This document shows positions 1 through 8,687 of a stretch of DNA of 64,000 bases, one piece after another. This DNA is from Acidicapsa acidisoli (GTDB taxonomy: Bacteria; Acidobacteriota; Terriglobia; Terriglobales; Acidobacteriaceae), in contig NZ_JAGSYI010000002.1 in assembly GCF_025685625.1 (NCBI RefSeq), positions 310,001 through 374,000 on the forward strand. Reading direction: 5' to 3'. Within the stretch, counting starts at the first letter, position 1. Each line of letters starts with the position of its first letter. The notes beneath the pieces are model-generated. The model searched no databases. It saw only the letters and a list, made by a program, of their open reading frames with translations, and was not told the origin of the DNA. Both the position numbers and the translations under genes were made by a program.

Positions 1-746
1 TCGCGGTTAATCCAACGCCGGATATTGCGGGACTTAAACAGGTACTGACGCGGCTTCTGGAACTGCCTGCAGCATGGACGTCGCCTCAGCAAAGAAGCAT
101 CTGGAGCAAAGAACTCGCCGACCTGCCAACTATTCCGATTGGCAGGTCGGCAAATGGAAAACTTCCGTCATTCGGTGCGAGCGATCCCGACGGCAAGCCG
201 ACGATCCTTCCGGCCGAGAGCTATGGCAAGACGAGCAACGCGGAAAATCCCGAGCTGTATGTAGTCTTTCCATATCGGCTTTATGGCGTAGGCAAACCAG
301 ATCTGAGTCTGGCTCTGAACACTTTTGCCGCCCGGCGCTTTCCATTAGACCACTGCTGGGGACAGGATGGTCCGCAATCTGCTCTGCTTGGTTTGACGGC
401 CGTGGCGAAAAAGGCCGCTATCGACGAATTTACCGATTATGGCGATCAGCACTTCGCATGGTTCTGGAAAGCGGGTAATGACTGGATACCAGATCTCGAT
501 GACGGCGGCACGGGGATGATCACGCTGGAATCGATGTTGATGCAATACGACGGCAAACGTATCCAGCTTCTTCCCGCGTGGCCCAACGATTGGACTGCGG
601 ACTTCAAACTGCACGCACCGTATCGAACCACCGTTGAAGGGCATGTGGAGAACGGCAAAATCACGGACCTGAAAGTGACGCCGCAATCCAGAGCCAAAGA
701 CGTGGTTGTCGTTTCGTCTGATGAGCGGAGCAAGTCCGCAAAGTGA
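1..746 (+). CDS. C-terminal part of a GH95-like glycoside hydrolase (5' end outside window)
   Basis: The third frame is open from the window edge to the TGA at 744-746, about 247 codons, so only the C-terminal part is seen. Visible motifs are ENPELYVVFPYRLYG, DWIPDLDDGG and LLPAWPNDWTADFKLHAPY, typical of the end of the (alpha/alpha)6 barrel and the closing beta-sheet domain of GH95-type and related alpha/alpha-barrel hydrolases. That family includes alpha-L-fucosidases and galactosidases acting on plant and mucin glycans. The catalytic residues and any signal peptide lie upstream, so substrate cannot be given. The stop overlaps the GTG start of the next gene (GTGA), implying translational coupling with the esterase. 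Family assignment is from motif memory; another alpha/alpha-barrel family is possible. Confidence 0.75.
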   Translation, partial: AVNPTPDIAGLKQVLTRLLELPAAWTSPQQRSIWSKELADLPTIPIGRSANGKLPSFGASDPDGKPTILPAESYGKTSNAENPELYVVFPYRLYGVGKPDLSLALNTFAARRFPLDHCWGQDGPQSALLGLTAVAKKAAIDEFTDYGDQHFAWFWKAGNDWIPDLDDGGTGMITLESMLMQYDGKRIQLLPAWPNDWTADFKLHAPYRTTVEGHVENGKITDLKVTPQSRAKDVVVVSSDERSKSAK

Positions 747-2002
747 ACAAATCTCGACAGCGCACCACGCTTGCCCACGCTCACCTCATGACGCTGGTGG
801 CGATGATGGTCGTCGTGATTTTATCGTCTCGTGCTGCGGCACAGGATCACGGATTATCGTGGACAGGAACCTGGGCCACTTCGCCCATGCGCGACGATGC
901 GGGGAAGGGATTCAATCGGCAGACACTGCGGCAGATTGTACATACCAGTGTCGGCGGACAGGTGGCCCGCATACATATCTCCAACCTGTTCGGCGCGCAA
1001 CCGCTGACCGTCGCAGACGTTCATATTGCCCAACGAAGCGCAGATTCCTCGATCGTTGCGGCAACGGATCAGAAAGTTCAATTCGGGGGACTTTTTTCTG
1101 TTACCGTTCAACCCGGAACTGAGGCCATCAGTGATCCGGTGGACTTCCAGGTCCCTCGTCAAGCCGATGTTGCAATCAGCATTTACCTGCCAAACCCCAC
1201 CGGCTTACCGACATACCATCCATCCGGATTTCAGACCAACTATACAGCCGATGGAGATGTAAGCGGGCTGGCGAGCCTCTCTGGCGTCAAAACGACCCAG
1301 AGCTATTATTTCCTCATCAATCTCGATGTCCAGAATAAGGCAGTTCGCGGATCTGTTGTAACGCTGGGCGCTTCGATTACAGATGGCTACGCCTCAACTG
1401 CCGACACGAATCGGCGCTGGCCGAATGACCTGGCGCAGAAATTGCTTGATGCCGGACTGAACATCGGTGTTCTTAATCAGGGGATCAGTGGGAATCGTTT
1501 GCTTGCTGCCGGGGCTGGCGACAGTGCGGAGACTCGCTTCGACCGCGATGTACTGAACGAACCCGGTGTACGTTGGGTGATCTTTTCCGACGACCCCATC
1601 AATGATCTCGGATCGACCGCGCCTCCGCCGACAGCCGATCAGTTGATCGCGGGTATAGGACGTCTGATCGCCAGGGCTCATCAAAAACAAATCAAGTTTG
1701 TCTGCTCTACGCTCACGCCATATCAAGGGGCCGCTTACTGGACTTCGGCAGGAGAGGCGGCTCGCGAGCAAATCAATAGCTTTCTCCGCAGCAGGACCAG
1801 CGGCTGTGATGCGGTGGTCGATCAGGATGCGGCGACGCACGACCCACTTCACCCGGCTCAGTTTCTTCCGGCATATGACAGCGGCGATCATCTTCATCCG
1901 AATGAGGCAGGCCTGCAGGCCATTGCCGACGCAGTCAATCTTTCCCTGTTTTCGCACCCCGGGTTTTCGCGAACCGGCGCGCCCGCAGCCAAGTCTCATT
2001 GA
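743..2002 (+). CDS. secreted SGNH/GDSL hydrolase, XynE-like carbohydrate esterase
   Basis: 419 residues starting with GTG in a GTGA overlap with the upstream hydrolase. Residues 1-34 form a signal peptide with a long hydrophobic core ending at AAA-Q. The mature part follows the XynE-like SGNH pattern in order: block I VTLGASITDGYAS with the catalytic Ser, block II LNQGISGNRLL, block III INDLG, and block V GDHLHPNEAG with the catalytic Asp/His pair. The usual GDS of block I is GAS here, and the usual G-x-ND of block III is PIND. Relatives remove acetyl or other acyl groups from plant polysaccharides in the periplasm or outside the cell. With the upstream glycoside hydrolase this is probably a debranching pair. 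Substrate unknown. Confidence 0.88.
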   Translation: MNKSRQRTTLAHAHLMTLVAMMVVVILSSRAAAQDHGLSWTGTWATSPMRDDAGKGFNRQTLRQIVHTSVGGQVARIHISNLFGAQPLTVADVHIAQRSADSSIVAATDQKVQFGGLFSVTVQPGTEAISDPVDFQVPRQADVAISIYLPNPTGLPTYHPSGFQTNYTADGDVSGLASLSGVKTTQSYYFLINLDVQNKAVRGSVVTLGASITDGYASTADTNRRWPNDLAQKLLDAGLNIGVLNQGISGNRLLAAGAGDSAETRFDRDVLNEPGVRWVIFSDDPINDLGSTAPPPTADQLIAGIGRLIARAHQKQIKFVCSTLTPYQGAAYWTSAGEAAREQINSFLRSRTSGCDAVVDQDAATHDPLHPAQFLPAYDSGDHLHPNEAGLQAIADAVNLSLFSHPGFSRTGAPAAKSH

Positions 2003-2032
2003 GTGCCAGTGGACGTTAGCAGCCAGTTACAT

Positions 2033-3478
2033 CTAGTGGCTGGAACCATCCGGCAAGATGTGGCACGCCACCAGATCGATGTTATTGGGAGTGCCGGCCA
2101 TGGTATTCAGATGCAGCAACATCTCGAAATGCCGGAGCGGACCAGAAGATGAGATTCCGCATTTACCGAGTTCTGTAGATAAGCGAGGCAAATCGGTGGC
2201 AAGCTTTCCTGCCGCCTCAGTGCCCTCAGCGTTTGCTCCTGCAAGAAGGAGAACCTGGCCGCTTTGGTCTGGATTTTTGACAAAAGCCAGGATGGCATAC
2301 GAATCACCGGTGGCCCAGCCAAGAGCAGACGGTATATATTGCGATTGCTCATTGGGGCGCGGATGAACGTTGCGAATAAACTCCGATGCTGCGTTTTTGT
2401 TGAAGACAAACCTGAAATCCAACTGATCGCTAAACAGTGAAAACCATGGGTTCGAACGGGGGCTTCCCAGAAAGACGAAGTTATTGTCCGACTTCAAATC
2501 CGTCAGTTGAATGCTTCGTGCAGCTCGGACATCAATGGTTTTTGAATTGGCCTGTGCTAATTCAGCAACTTTTGCAGCAATTGGCACGTCGACCTCGGAC
2601 GCCTTATCTCCTCGCAGAATATTTTTGCAGATATTGCTTTGTTCGGGCGTGAGCTTGTTGGGCGCCGGGATGTAATTGTGATTGGCATAGTCGGAGACAG
2701 AGACCTGGTCGCCGGTAATTCCCTGGATCTCGGCGATGTTTGGATCGCTCGTGATCAGCTCTATGCCATGGGAAGATCCGAATAGTGCCGACCACGGGAG
2801 CGAAGAAACGCGTGCAGCTTCGGAATGGGGAGAACGACTCCAGAAAATGCCCCACAGCGCGAGATTCAGTGCCACGAGGAGAATCCCGAAGAGCAACCGC
2901 AGACGCCACGCAGCAGCTTTCGGCTGAATTGTTTCGAATTGGGGAATAGCAGAGAGATTGACAATTGGTTCGTCTACAACCAGTGCGGCTTCCTGAATCG
3001 ACGGCGCCGGATCGTGCGGTTTAGCCGCTATCTCGGACAGGCCGATCTCGCCGTGGGGATCGCGCATGATTTCCGGAATGTACGACCCGGAAGGCAGACT
3101 AATGCGAAACCCCGATGTTGCTCCGTATCGTCCGTAGTGCTGCAGCAGTCGCTTGCGCACATCGCTGGCAGTGACGCGAACAATCGCATCGTCGCCAGTA
3201 TCGTAGGATGCGGAGCGTCCAAACAACTCCATCCCAATCACTCGCTCCTTAAGCGAGTCGAAGCGGCCGGCAACTGCCTGATCCACGATGTATTGGAGAA
3301 ACTGGCCGCTGCGGTGGCTCCCCTTGAAGACATCGCCCTCGATCACCTCTTTGAGATGATGCTGGAGAGACGCAAGACCGCCCTTTGTTTCCGCAATTTT
3401 GGCGATTTCTGCGATCCGAGTATCGGTAGACGAGGGAGATAGCATATCGGAAGTCCGAGTATGATTCTCGCACCCCAT
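2033..3478 (-). CDS. membrane-anchored putative regulator with N-terminal conserved domain (acidobacterial family)
   Basis: The reading frame is open from 3655, but I prefer the ATG at 3478 (GAGG just upstream, 481 aa) because the first 59 codons look non-coding; ATG 3445 is an alternative. The N-terminal domain (about residues 55-137) carries RSGQFLQYIVDQ, SLKERVIGMELFGR, YDTGDDAIVRVTASDVRKRL and LPSGSYIPEI, a pattern I know from many Acidobacteria proteins and from the N-termini of some rhizobial cyclase/TPR proteins, where it resembles a winged-helix DNA-binding domain. One membrane helix follows (about 193-214), then a 260-residue presumably periplasmic domain without recognised motifs. 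This is a ToxR-like topology: cytoplasmic DNA-binding end, outer sensing end. It is divergent from the GH3 gene and may control the surrounding sugar genes; this role is inferred. Confidence 0.6.
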   Translation of the reverse strand: MGCENHTRTSDMLSPSSTDTRIAEIAKIAETKGGLASLQHHLKEVIEGDVFKGSHRSGQFLQYIVDQAVAGRFDSLKERVIGMELFGRSASYDTGDDAIVRVTASDVRKRLLQHYGRYGATSGFRISLPSGSYIPEIMRDPHGEIGLSEIAAKPHDPAPSIQEAALVVDEPIVNLSAIPQFETIQPKAAAWRLRLLFGILLVALNLALWGIFWSRSPHSEAARVSSLPWSALFGSSHGIELITSDPNIAEIQGITGDQVSVSDYANHNYIPAPNKLTPEQSNICKNILRGDKASEVDVPIAAKVAELAQANSKTIDVRAARSIQLTDLKSDNNFVFLGSPRSNPWFSLFSDQLDFRFVFNKNAASEFIRNVHPRPNEQSQYIPSALGWATGDSYAILAFVKNPDQSGQVLLLAGANAEGTEAAGKLATDLPRLSTELGKCGISSSGPLRHFEMLLHLNTMAGTPNNIDLVACHILPDGSSH

Positions 3479-3808
3479 AACCTCAAAGTCTACATTCGGG
3501 TGCCATGCACAACCGGTCAGGAATCTGGGAGCACAATCGTCCAGGCGCGTTCTTGCTTTGCTTAAATTCGCCCACCTCAGGAAATAATTGCCTTCCATCG
3601 AATCAGAACAAGTCAGAACAAGCTGATATTGCCTCCTGCTCCTCGGTTCGCACATCTTTTTTGACGGTATCTACTGTTAGACGGAGCGCACAATTGTAAA
3701 GCCATTTATTTTCAAGTGGATACAGTATGGACAAAAACCGTGCTAACCTTGCCACCAGCTCCGGCGACTCCTTAATGTGAACCTTGCTGGAAAGAACCCT
3801 TGGGAATT
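3479..3808. other. divergent intergenic region
   Basis: About 330 bases between the putative membrane regulator (minus) and the GH3 gene (plus). The part from 3655 to 3800 is AT-richer than the surroundings (for example ttattttcaag near 3707) and should hold both promoters. I could not fix a convincing -35/-10 pair or operator by eye. Confidence 0.4.
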
Positions 3809-6244
3809 ATGCGCGAGTTGAAGAAAATGGCAGACAAAATGAACGTGCAATCCGGGTATGGCTTCACTTCTCACCAGCGGAGAGGAGAACATGGCTCGCT
3901 CATCCGAAGGGCTTCCCTGCTCCTTATGATGCGCAAACCTGACTTGAGCGCGAGGAGAGTCGCGGAAATTCAGTTCCGGACACATCTGGCGAGCGCACTT
4001 GCGGTGTTGTCGATTGCATGCCTGGCAGCCGCTCATCCTGTACTAGCCTGGGCGCAAGGCGCCGTTCCGCCGACGGACTCGAATGCCTTGTACAAGCAGC
4101 CAGGTGCTCCGATCGATCGCCGTGTCGACGACCTGCTCAGCCGGATGACGCTGGAGGAGAAGGTGCGGCAACTCGACCTCTATTCCGGAGCAACGGCTTT
4201 GGTGGATCAGCACAAGGATGACACGCATGCCACATCCGCAGCCCATTTTCTTCCCGACAAAGCGCAGGAGATGTGGGGCGATCTCGGTGTGGGCGCGATC
4301 CATGACCTGAATCCGACGCCGGAACAGGCAAACACCATTCAGCAGTGGGTCCTAGCACACAATCGCCTCGGCATTCCGGCGCTGTTTATCGAAGAGGGAT
4401 TGCACGGATTCGATACGGGAACGGTGTTTCCAGCTCCCATCGGCCTTGCTGCAACCTGGAACCCCGGAATTGTGCAGAAGGTGGGCGCGGCCATTGCCGC
4501 TGAGGCGCGCGCGACCGGTGTGGGCATGATCCTCGGTCCGGTTCTGGACCTCGCACGCGAGCCGCGCTGGGGACGCGTCGAGGAGGATTACGGCGAGGAC
4601 CCCTATCTGACCGGTCAACTAGGGTTGGCCTATGTGCAAGGGGCACATGGAGACTCCCTGAGCAGCGACCACAGCGTGGTGGCCGAGCCTAAGCATTTCG
4701 CCGGTCACGGTTCTCCAGAAGGCGGCACGAATACATCGCCGGTGCATATAGGCGAGCGCGAGTTGCGCTCTGTCATGCTCAAGTCGTTCGAGCCGGCGAT
4801 CCGGGACGGGAAGGCGATGGGCGTGATGGCCGCCTACCACGAAATCGACGGAATCCCGATTACCGCCGACCCATTTCTGCTCAAGAAGATCCTGCGTCAG
4901 GAATGGGGATTCCAGGGATTTGTACTTTCCGACCTGGGAGCAATTCAGCGTCTCTACAATGTGCACCACGTTGCCGCGACGCCAAAGGATGCTGTTTGCC
5001 TGGGGATCAAGTCCGGGGTCGACATGCAGTTCTACGACTTCGAGCATGAAGTTTTTCAGAAATCGCTCATGGACTGCGTTCACGAGGGTTCGCTTTCGCC
5101 GTCGGACCTGGACCGGGCAGTCAGGTCGGTGCTCCGCGTCAAGTTTGCCCTGGGTCTGTTCGATCACCCGCTGATCGATCCCGGTCTGCGCGCCCGAACC
5201 TACCGCTCACAAGCTCACCTCGATCTCACACTTGAGGCGGCACGCAAGTCGATGACCTTGCTCAAGAACGATGGCCATCTCTTGCCGCTCTCCAAATCGA
5301 CGAAGAAGATTGCAGTAATTGGCCCCAACGCCGACGTTGCTCAATACGGAGACTACGAAAATGAGTCGAACGGCGCGCACATCAGTATTCTGGCCGGAAT
5401 TCGCGCGCTGGTTCCACAAGCGGCTATCGAATTCGACGCGGGCAAGGACATTGCGGCTGCCGTTGCCAAGGCTAAAGACGCAGATGTGGTCATTCTTGGT
5501 TTGGGCGAACGGCAAGGCATTTCAGGCGAGGGGTTCGACCGTACCGACCTTGGCTTGCCCGGCAACCAGGAACAACTTTTGGAGGCTGTGGTCGGTGCCG
5601 GAAAACCCGTCGTCCTAGTCCTGGAGAATGGCCGGCCATTGACAATCGGTTGGGCGAAGGAGCATGTCCCGGCCATTCTCGAAGCCTGGTATCCAGGAGA
5701 GTTCGGAGGCAGAGCGATTGCCGAAACCCTCTTTGGCGACAACAACCCTGCGGGACGGCTTACGATTACGTTTCCACGCAGCCTGGGACAATTGCCCGAC
5801 TTTTATAACTTTGATCCATCGCGGACGCATAAGTATGTCGATGATGACGGCGCTCCGCTATTTCCCTTTGGATTCGGACTGAGCTATACCTCCTTTCACT
5901 ACGACCACCTCGCGGTGCAAACTCCATCGCCTGGAAGCAACGGAGACGTCGTAGTAACGGTAGATGTGACCAACGATGGCGACCGGCCAGGAGAAGAAGT
6001 GGCTCAACTATATGTGCGGCAAGACGTCGGCAGCGTCGAAACTCCCGACCGTTCCTTGAAGGGCTTCTCCCGAATTGTTCTCAACCCCAGGGAAACGAAG
6101 AATGTGACCTTCCGACTTCCTCAAGGTCAGCTCGCGGTGTGGGATACAGAAAATAAATGGACGGTCGAAGCAGGCCAATACACATTGTGGGTTGGTGGAT
6201 CTTCGCAAGCCTCATTAACTACCAAGTTTGTCATCCACCGGTAA
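3809..6244 (+). CDS. secreted GH3 beta-glucosidase/beta-xylosidase-type hydrolase
   Basis: The frame is open from a TTG at 3800 (814 aa). ATG 3809, ATG 3827 and ATG 3926 are all possible starts; none has a strong ribosome site, and 3926 would put the hydrophobic segment SALAVLSIACLAAAHPVLAWA nearest a normal signal-peptide position. Order of domains: GH3 N-terminal barrel (ERVDD-like start at RRVDDLLSRMTLEEKV), the substrate-binding KHFAGHG stretch, nucleophile in GFVLSDLGAI (Asp378 counted from 3800), the GH3 C-terminal alpha/beta sandwich, and a terminal fibronectin-III-like domain. Length and order are typical of BglX-like enzymes that remove terminal beta-linked glucose or xylose from oligosaccharides in the periplasm. 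It is followed after 75 bases by a GH92 gene. Exact sugar specificity cannot be read. Confidence 0.93.
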   Translation: MRELKKMADKMNVQSGYGFTSHQRRGEHGSLIRRASLLLMMRKPDLSARRVAEIQFRTHLASALAVLSIACLAAAHPVLAWAQGAVPPTDSNALYKQPGAPIDRRVDDLLSRMTLEEKVRQLDLYSGATALVDQHKDDTHATSAAHFLPDKAQEMWGDLGVGAIHDLNPTPEQANTIQQWVLAHNRLGIPALFIEEGLHGFDTGTVFPAPIGLAATWNPGIVQKVGAAIAAEARATGVGMILGPVLDLAREPRWGRVEEDYGEDPYLTGQLGLAYVQGAHGDSLSSDHSVVAEPKHFAGHGSPEGGTNTSPVHIGERELRSVMLKSFEPAIRDGKAMGVMAAYHEIDGIPITADPFLLKKILRQEWGFQGFVLSDLGAIQRLYNVHHVAATPKDAVCLGIKSGVDMQFYDFEHEVFQKSLMDCVHEGSLSPSDLDRAVRSVLRVKFALGLFDHPLIDPGLRARTYRSQAHLDLTLEAARKSMTLLKNDGHLLPLSKSTKKIAVIGPNADVAQYGDYENESNGAHISILAGIRALVPQAAIEFDAGKDIAAAVAKAKDADVVILGLGERQGISGEGFDRTDLGLPGNQEQLLEAVVGAGKPVVLVLENGRPLTIGWAKEHVPAILEAWYPGEFGGRAIAETLFGDNNPAGRLTITFPRSLGQLPDFYNFDPSRTHKYVDDDGAPLFPFGFGLSYTSFHYDHLAVQTPSPGSNGDVVVTVDVTNDGDRPGEEVAQLYVRQDVGSVETPDRSLKGFSRIVLNPRETKNVTFRLPQGQLAVWDTENKWTVEAGQYTLWVGGSSQASLTTKFVIHR

Positions 6245-6319
6245 ATGGGAACAGAGTCGTGAGCGAAAGCGATTTCTTCGCTGACAATTCCCAACGGACA
6301 GACAAGAAAAGAGAGATGA

Positions 6320-8626
6320 ATGAGAACGCATCCAGCGACCTTGGCATTACTTGTCCTTCTAAGTGGCATAACCTCGGCCCAGGTCCACCGGCAGAAAGAG
6401 CCGGTTGACTATGTATCTCCTAACATCGGCGGTATCGGCCAACTGCTCACTGCGACTATTCCATATGTTCAGCGGCCGCATGGCATGGTGCGGCTTGCGC
6501 CGATCACGACACCAGGAATCACTGACAGGTATCTCGCCGATAAGATATATGGCTTTCCAGCAGGCGCTGCCACATTGATGGCCTCGGTAGGCGAAGTTGG
6601 AACCCGCCCGGAAACATACGCATCGGACTTCGACCACGACTTTGAAACTGCGACCCCGTACTACTATGAAGCTGATTTGCAGACCTGGGGGATCAAATCG
6701 GAGTTCACCGCGACCGAACAGGCTGCCTACTACCGCTTTACATTTCCAGCCAGCCAGCACGCCCATCTCGTCCTCTCTGCCGCAGATGGCGCCAAACTCC
6801 AGGTGACCGGGGTCAACACAGTAGAAGGAAGTCAGAGAATCACAGGTACTGTAGGGAAAACATCGGATACGGACAAAGAAACGCGAGAATATTTTTACGC
6901 TAAGTTCTCTCGCCCTCTCCAGTCCTATCAGACGTGGAAGGGGAATGATCTTTCCCATGCCGCCGAGCAGACCGGAGACAACATCGGAATTGTCACGGAC
7001 ATCGGCACGACGGCAGGAGAACAGATTGAAGTTCGAGTTGGTATCTCCTACATCAGCGCGGAGCAAGCCCGCAAAAACCTGGAGCGCGAGATTCCCGGTG
7101 GGACATTTGATCAGGTAAAGTCGCAAACCCGCGAGATATGGAACAATGCGCTGGCAGGCATGGATGTAACAGGAGGAACAGAGCGCCAGCGCACTATCTT
7201 TTACACGGCGCTCTACCGGTCTCTCGGCCGCATGACCGACATTACCGAGGACGGGAAGTACTTCAGTGGCTACGATCACTCCGTGCACGATGCAGGTGGT
7301 CACGATTTCTATATCGACGACGGACTTTGGGATACCTACCGTTCACTTCACCCGTTGCAGCTCCTGTTGAACTCGCGTCAACAGGAAGATATGGTGCGCT
7401 CCTATCTCCGCATGTATGAGCAAGACGGCTGGCTCCCGTCGTTTCCTTCCGTGGCCGGAGAGCAGGCGGTCATGATCGGCCACCACGCGGCCCCATTCAT
7501 TCTCGATCTCTATGCCAAAGGCTATCGCGACTTTGATGTGAACGAGGCATACGCTGCCATGCGAAAGAATGCCACGGAGGCAACCATGCTTCCGTGGAGA
7601 CGAGGGCCGCTGACCAGCCTCGATCATGTATATTTCGACAAGGGATTTTTCCCCGCGTTGCTTCCGGGAGAGAAGGAGACCGCTCCGGAAGTAACTCCTG
7701 AGAAGAGACAAGCAGTCTCGGTTACATTGGAGAACAGCTACGATGATTGGTGCGTCGCTCAACTCGCCAAGGCTTTGGGCAAACAATCGGATGCCGCTTA
7801 CTTCGGCAAGTTAGCAGCCAACTATCGAAACGTCTTCGACACCGGCATTGGATTTATGGCTCCGAAGGGCGCTGACGGTAATTGGATTGCAGGCTTCGAT
7901 CCAAAGCTAGGCGGAGGACAGGGAGGCAGGGATTACTTCACGGAAGTCGACTCCTGGATTTATACCTTCAATGTCCAGCACGATCCTTCCGGACTTATCC
8001 AGCTCTTTGGCGGCCGCGATGCATTCAATGCAAAACTGGACCGCCTGTTCGTGGAGCAGTACGGCACATCTAAATTCAGTTTCCTCGGCCAGTTTCCAGA
8101 TGCCACCGGGTTGGTCGGGCTGTATGCGCAGGGCAATGAACCAAGCTTTCATATTCCCTATCTCTACGACTTTTCAGGCCAACCATGGAAAACACAGCGT
8201 CGTGTTAGGCAGCTTATGGACGTCTGGTACGGAGACGGCCCGTTGGGCATTCCTGGAGACGACGACGGTGGTGCAACGTCCTCCTGGTATGTCTTCAGCG
8301 CCTTGGGCTTCTATCCCGTATGCCCCGGCGTTCCTATTTATGAAATAGGCAGTCCGATCTTTGCCAAGACCGCTATTCGCCAGGGAAATGGAAAGCTGTT
8401 CACGATTGTTGCGAATCATGTCTCAGACCAAAACAAATACATTCAGTCGGCTCAATTGAACGGCAAGCCGCTCGACAGACCGTGGTTTCCACACTCGGCC
8501 GTCGCCAATGGCGGGTCGCTGGTTCTTGAAATGGGCGACAAGCCAAATACTAAGTGGGGCAGCAGCCAGGAGGACGCTCCGCCGTCGACCAGCGATGAAC
8601 ATTTAGGCTTGCCCACGGCGGAATAG
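6320..8626 (+). CDS. GH92 family alpha-1,2-mannosidase-type hydrolase, secreted
   Basis: 768 residues from an ATG with AGAGAG upstream. Residues 1-21 form a short signal peptide (LALLVLLSGITSAQ). The mature protein begins VDYVSPNIGG, the GH92 opening motif (usually VDYVNPFIGT), followed by the beta-sandwich domain and the catalytic alpha/alpha barrel with TRPETYASDF, DDGLWDTYRS and the calcium/catalytic stretch GDDDGGATSSW near residue 646, then ALGFYPVCPG. GH92 enzymes are calcium-dependent exo-mannosidases that act on alpha-mannans or N-glycans. With the neighbouring GH3 gene it points to use of fungal or plant mannose-containing polymers. Length is normal for the family. Confidence 0.93.
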   Translation: MRTHPATLALLVLLSGITSAQVHRQKEPVDYVSPNIGGIGQLLTATIPYVQRPHGMVRLAPITTPGITDRYLADKIYGFPAGAATLMASVGEVGTRPETYASDFDHDFETATPYYYEADLQTWGIKSEFTATEQAAYYRFTFPASQHAHLVLSAADGAKLQVTGVNTVEGSQRITGTVGKTSDTDKETREYFYAKFSRPLQSYQTWKGNDLSHAAEQTGDNIGIVTDIGTTAGEQIEVRVGISYISAEQARKNLEREIPGGTFDQVKSQTREIWNNALAGMDVTGGTERQRTIFYTALYRSLGRMTDITEDGKYFSGYDHSVHDAGGHDFYIDDGLWDTYRSLHPLQLLLNSRQQEDMVRSYLRMYEQDGWLPSFPSVAGEQAVMIGHHAAPFILDLYAKGYRDFDVNEAYAAMRKNATEATMLPWRRGPLTSLDHVYFDKGFFPALLPGEKETAPEVTPEKRQAVSVTLENSYDDWCVAQLAKALGKQSDAAYFGKLAANYRNVFDTGIGFMAPKGADGNWIAGFDPKLGGGQGGRDYFTEVDSWIYTFNVQHDPSGLIQLFGGRDAFNAKLDRLFVEQYGTSKFSFLGQFPDATGLVGLYAQGNEPSFHIPYLYDFSGQPWKTQRRVRQLMDVWYGDGPLGIPGDDDGGATSSWYVFSALGFYPVCPGVPIYEIGSPIFAKTAIRQGNGKLFTIVANHVSDQNKYIQSAQLNGKPLDRPWFPHSAVANGGSLVLEMGDKPNTKWGSSQEDAPPSTSDEHLGLPTAE

Positions 8627-8687
8627 CTGAAGTTACCGCGTATTTCTAGTCCGATATCTCCAGTCGACGCAAATCAGAGGAGCAGAA

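Noticed and set aside
3479-3655. N-terminal 59-codon extension of the membrane regulator
   Set aside because: Composition (several Cys and Trp, no structure) is unlike the rest; ATG 3478 with GAGG upstream is better.
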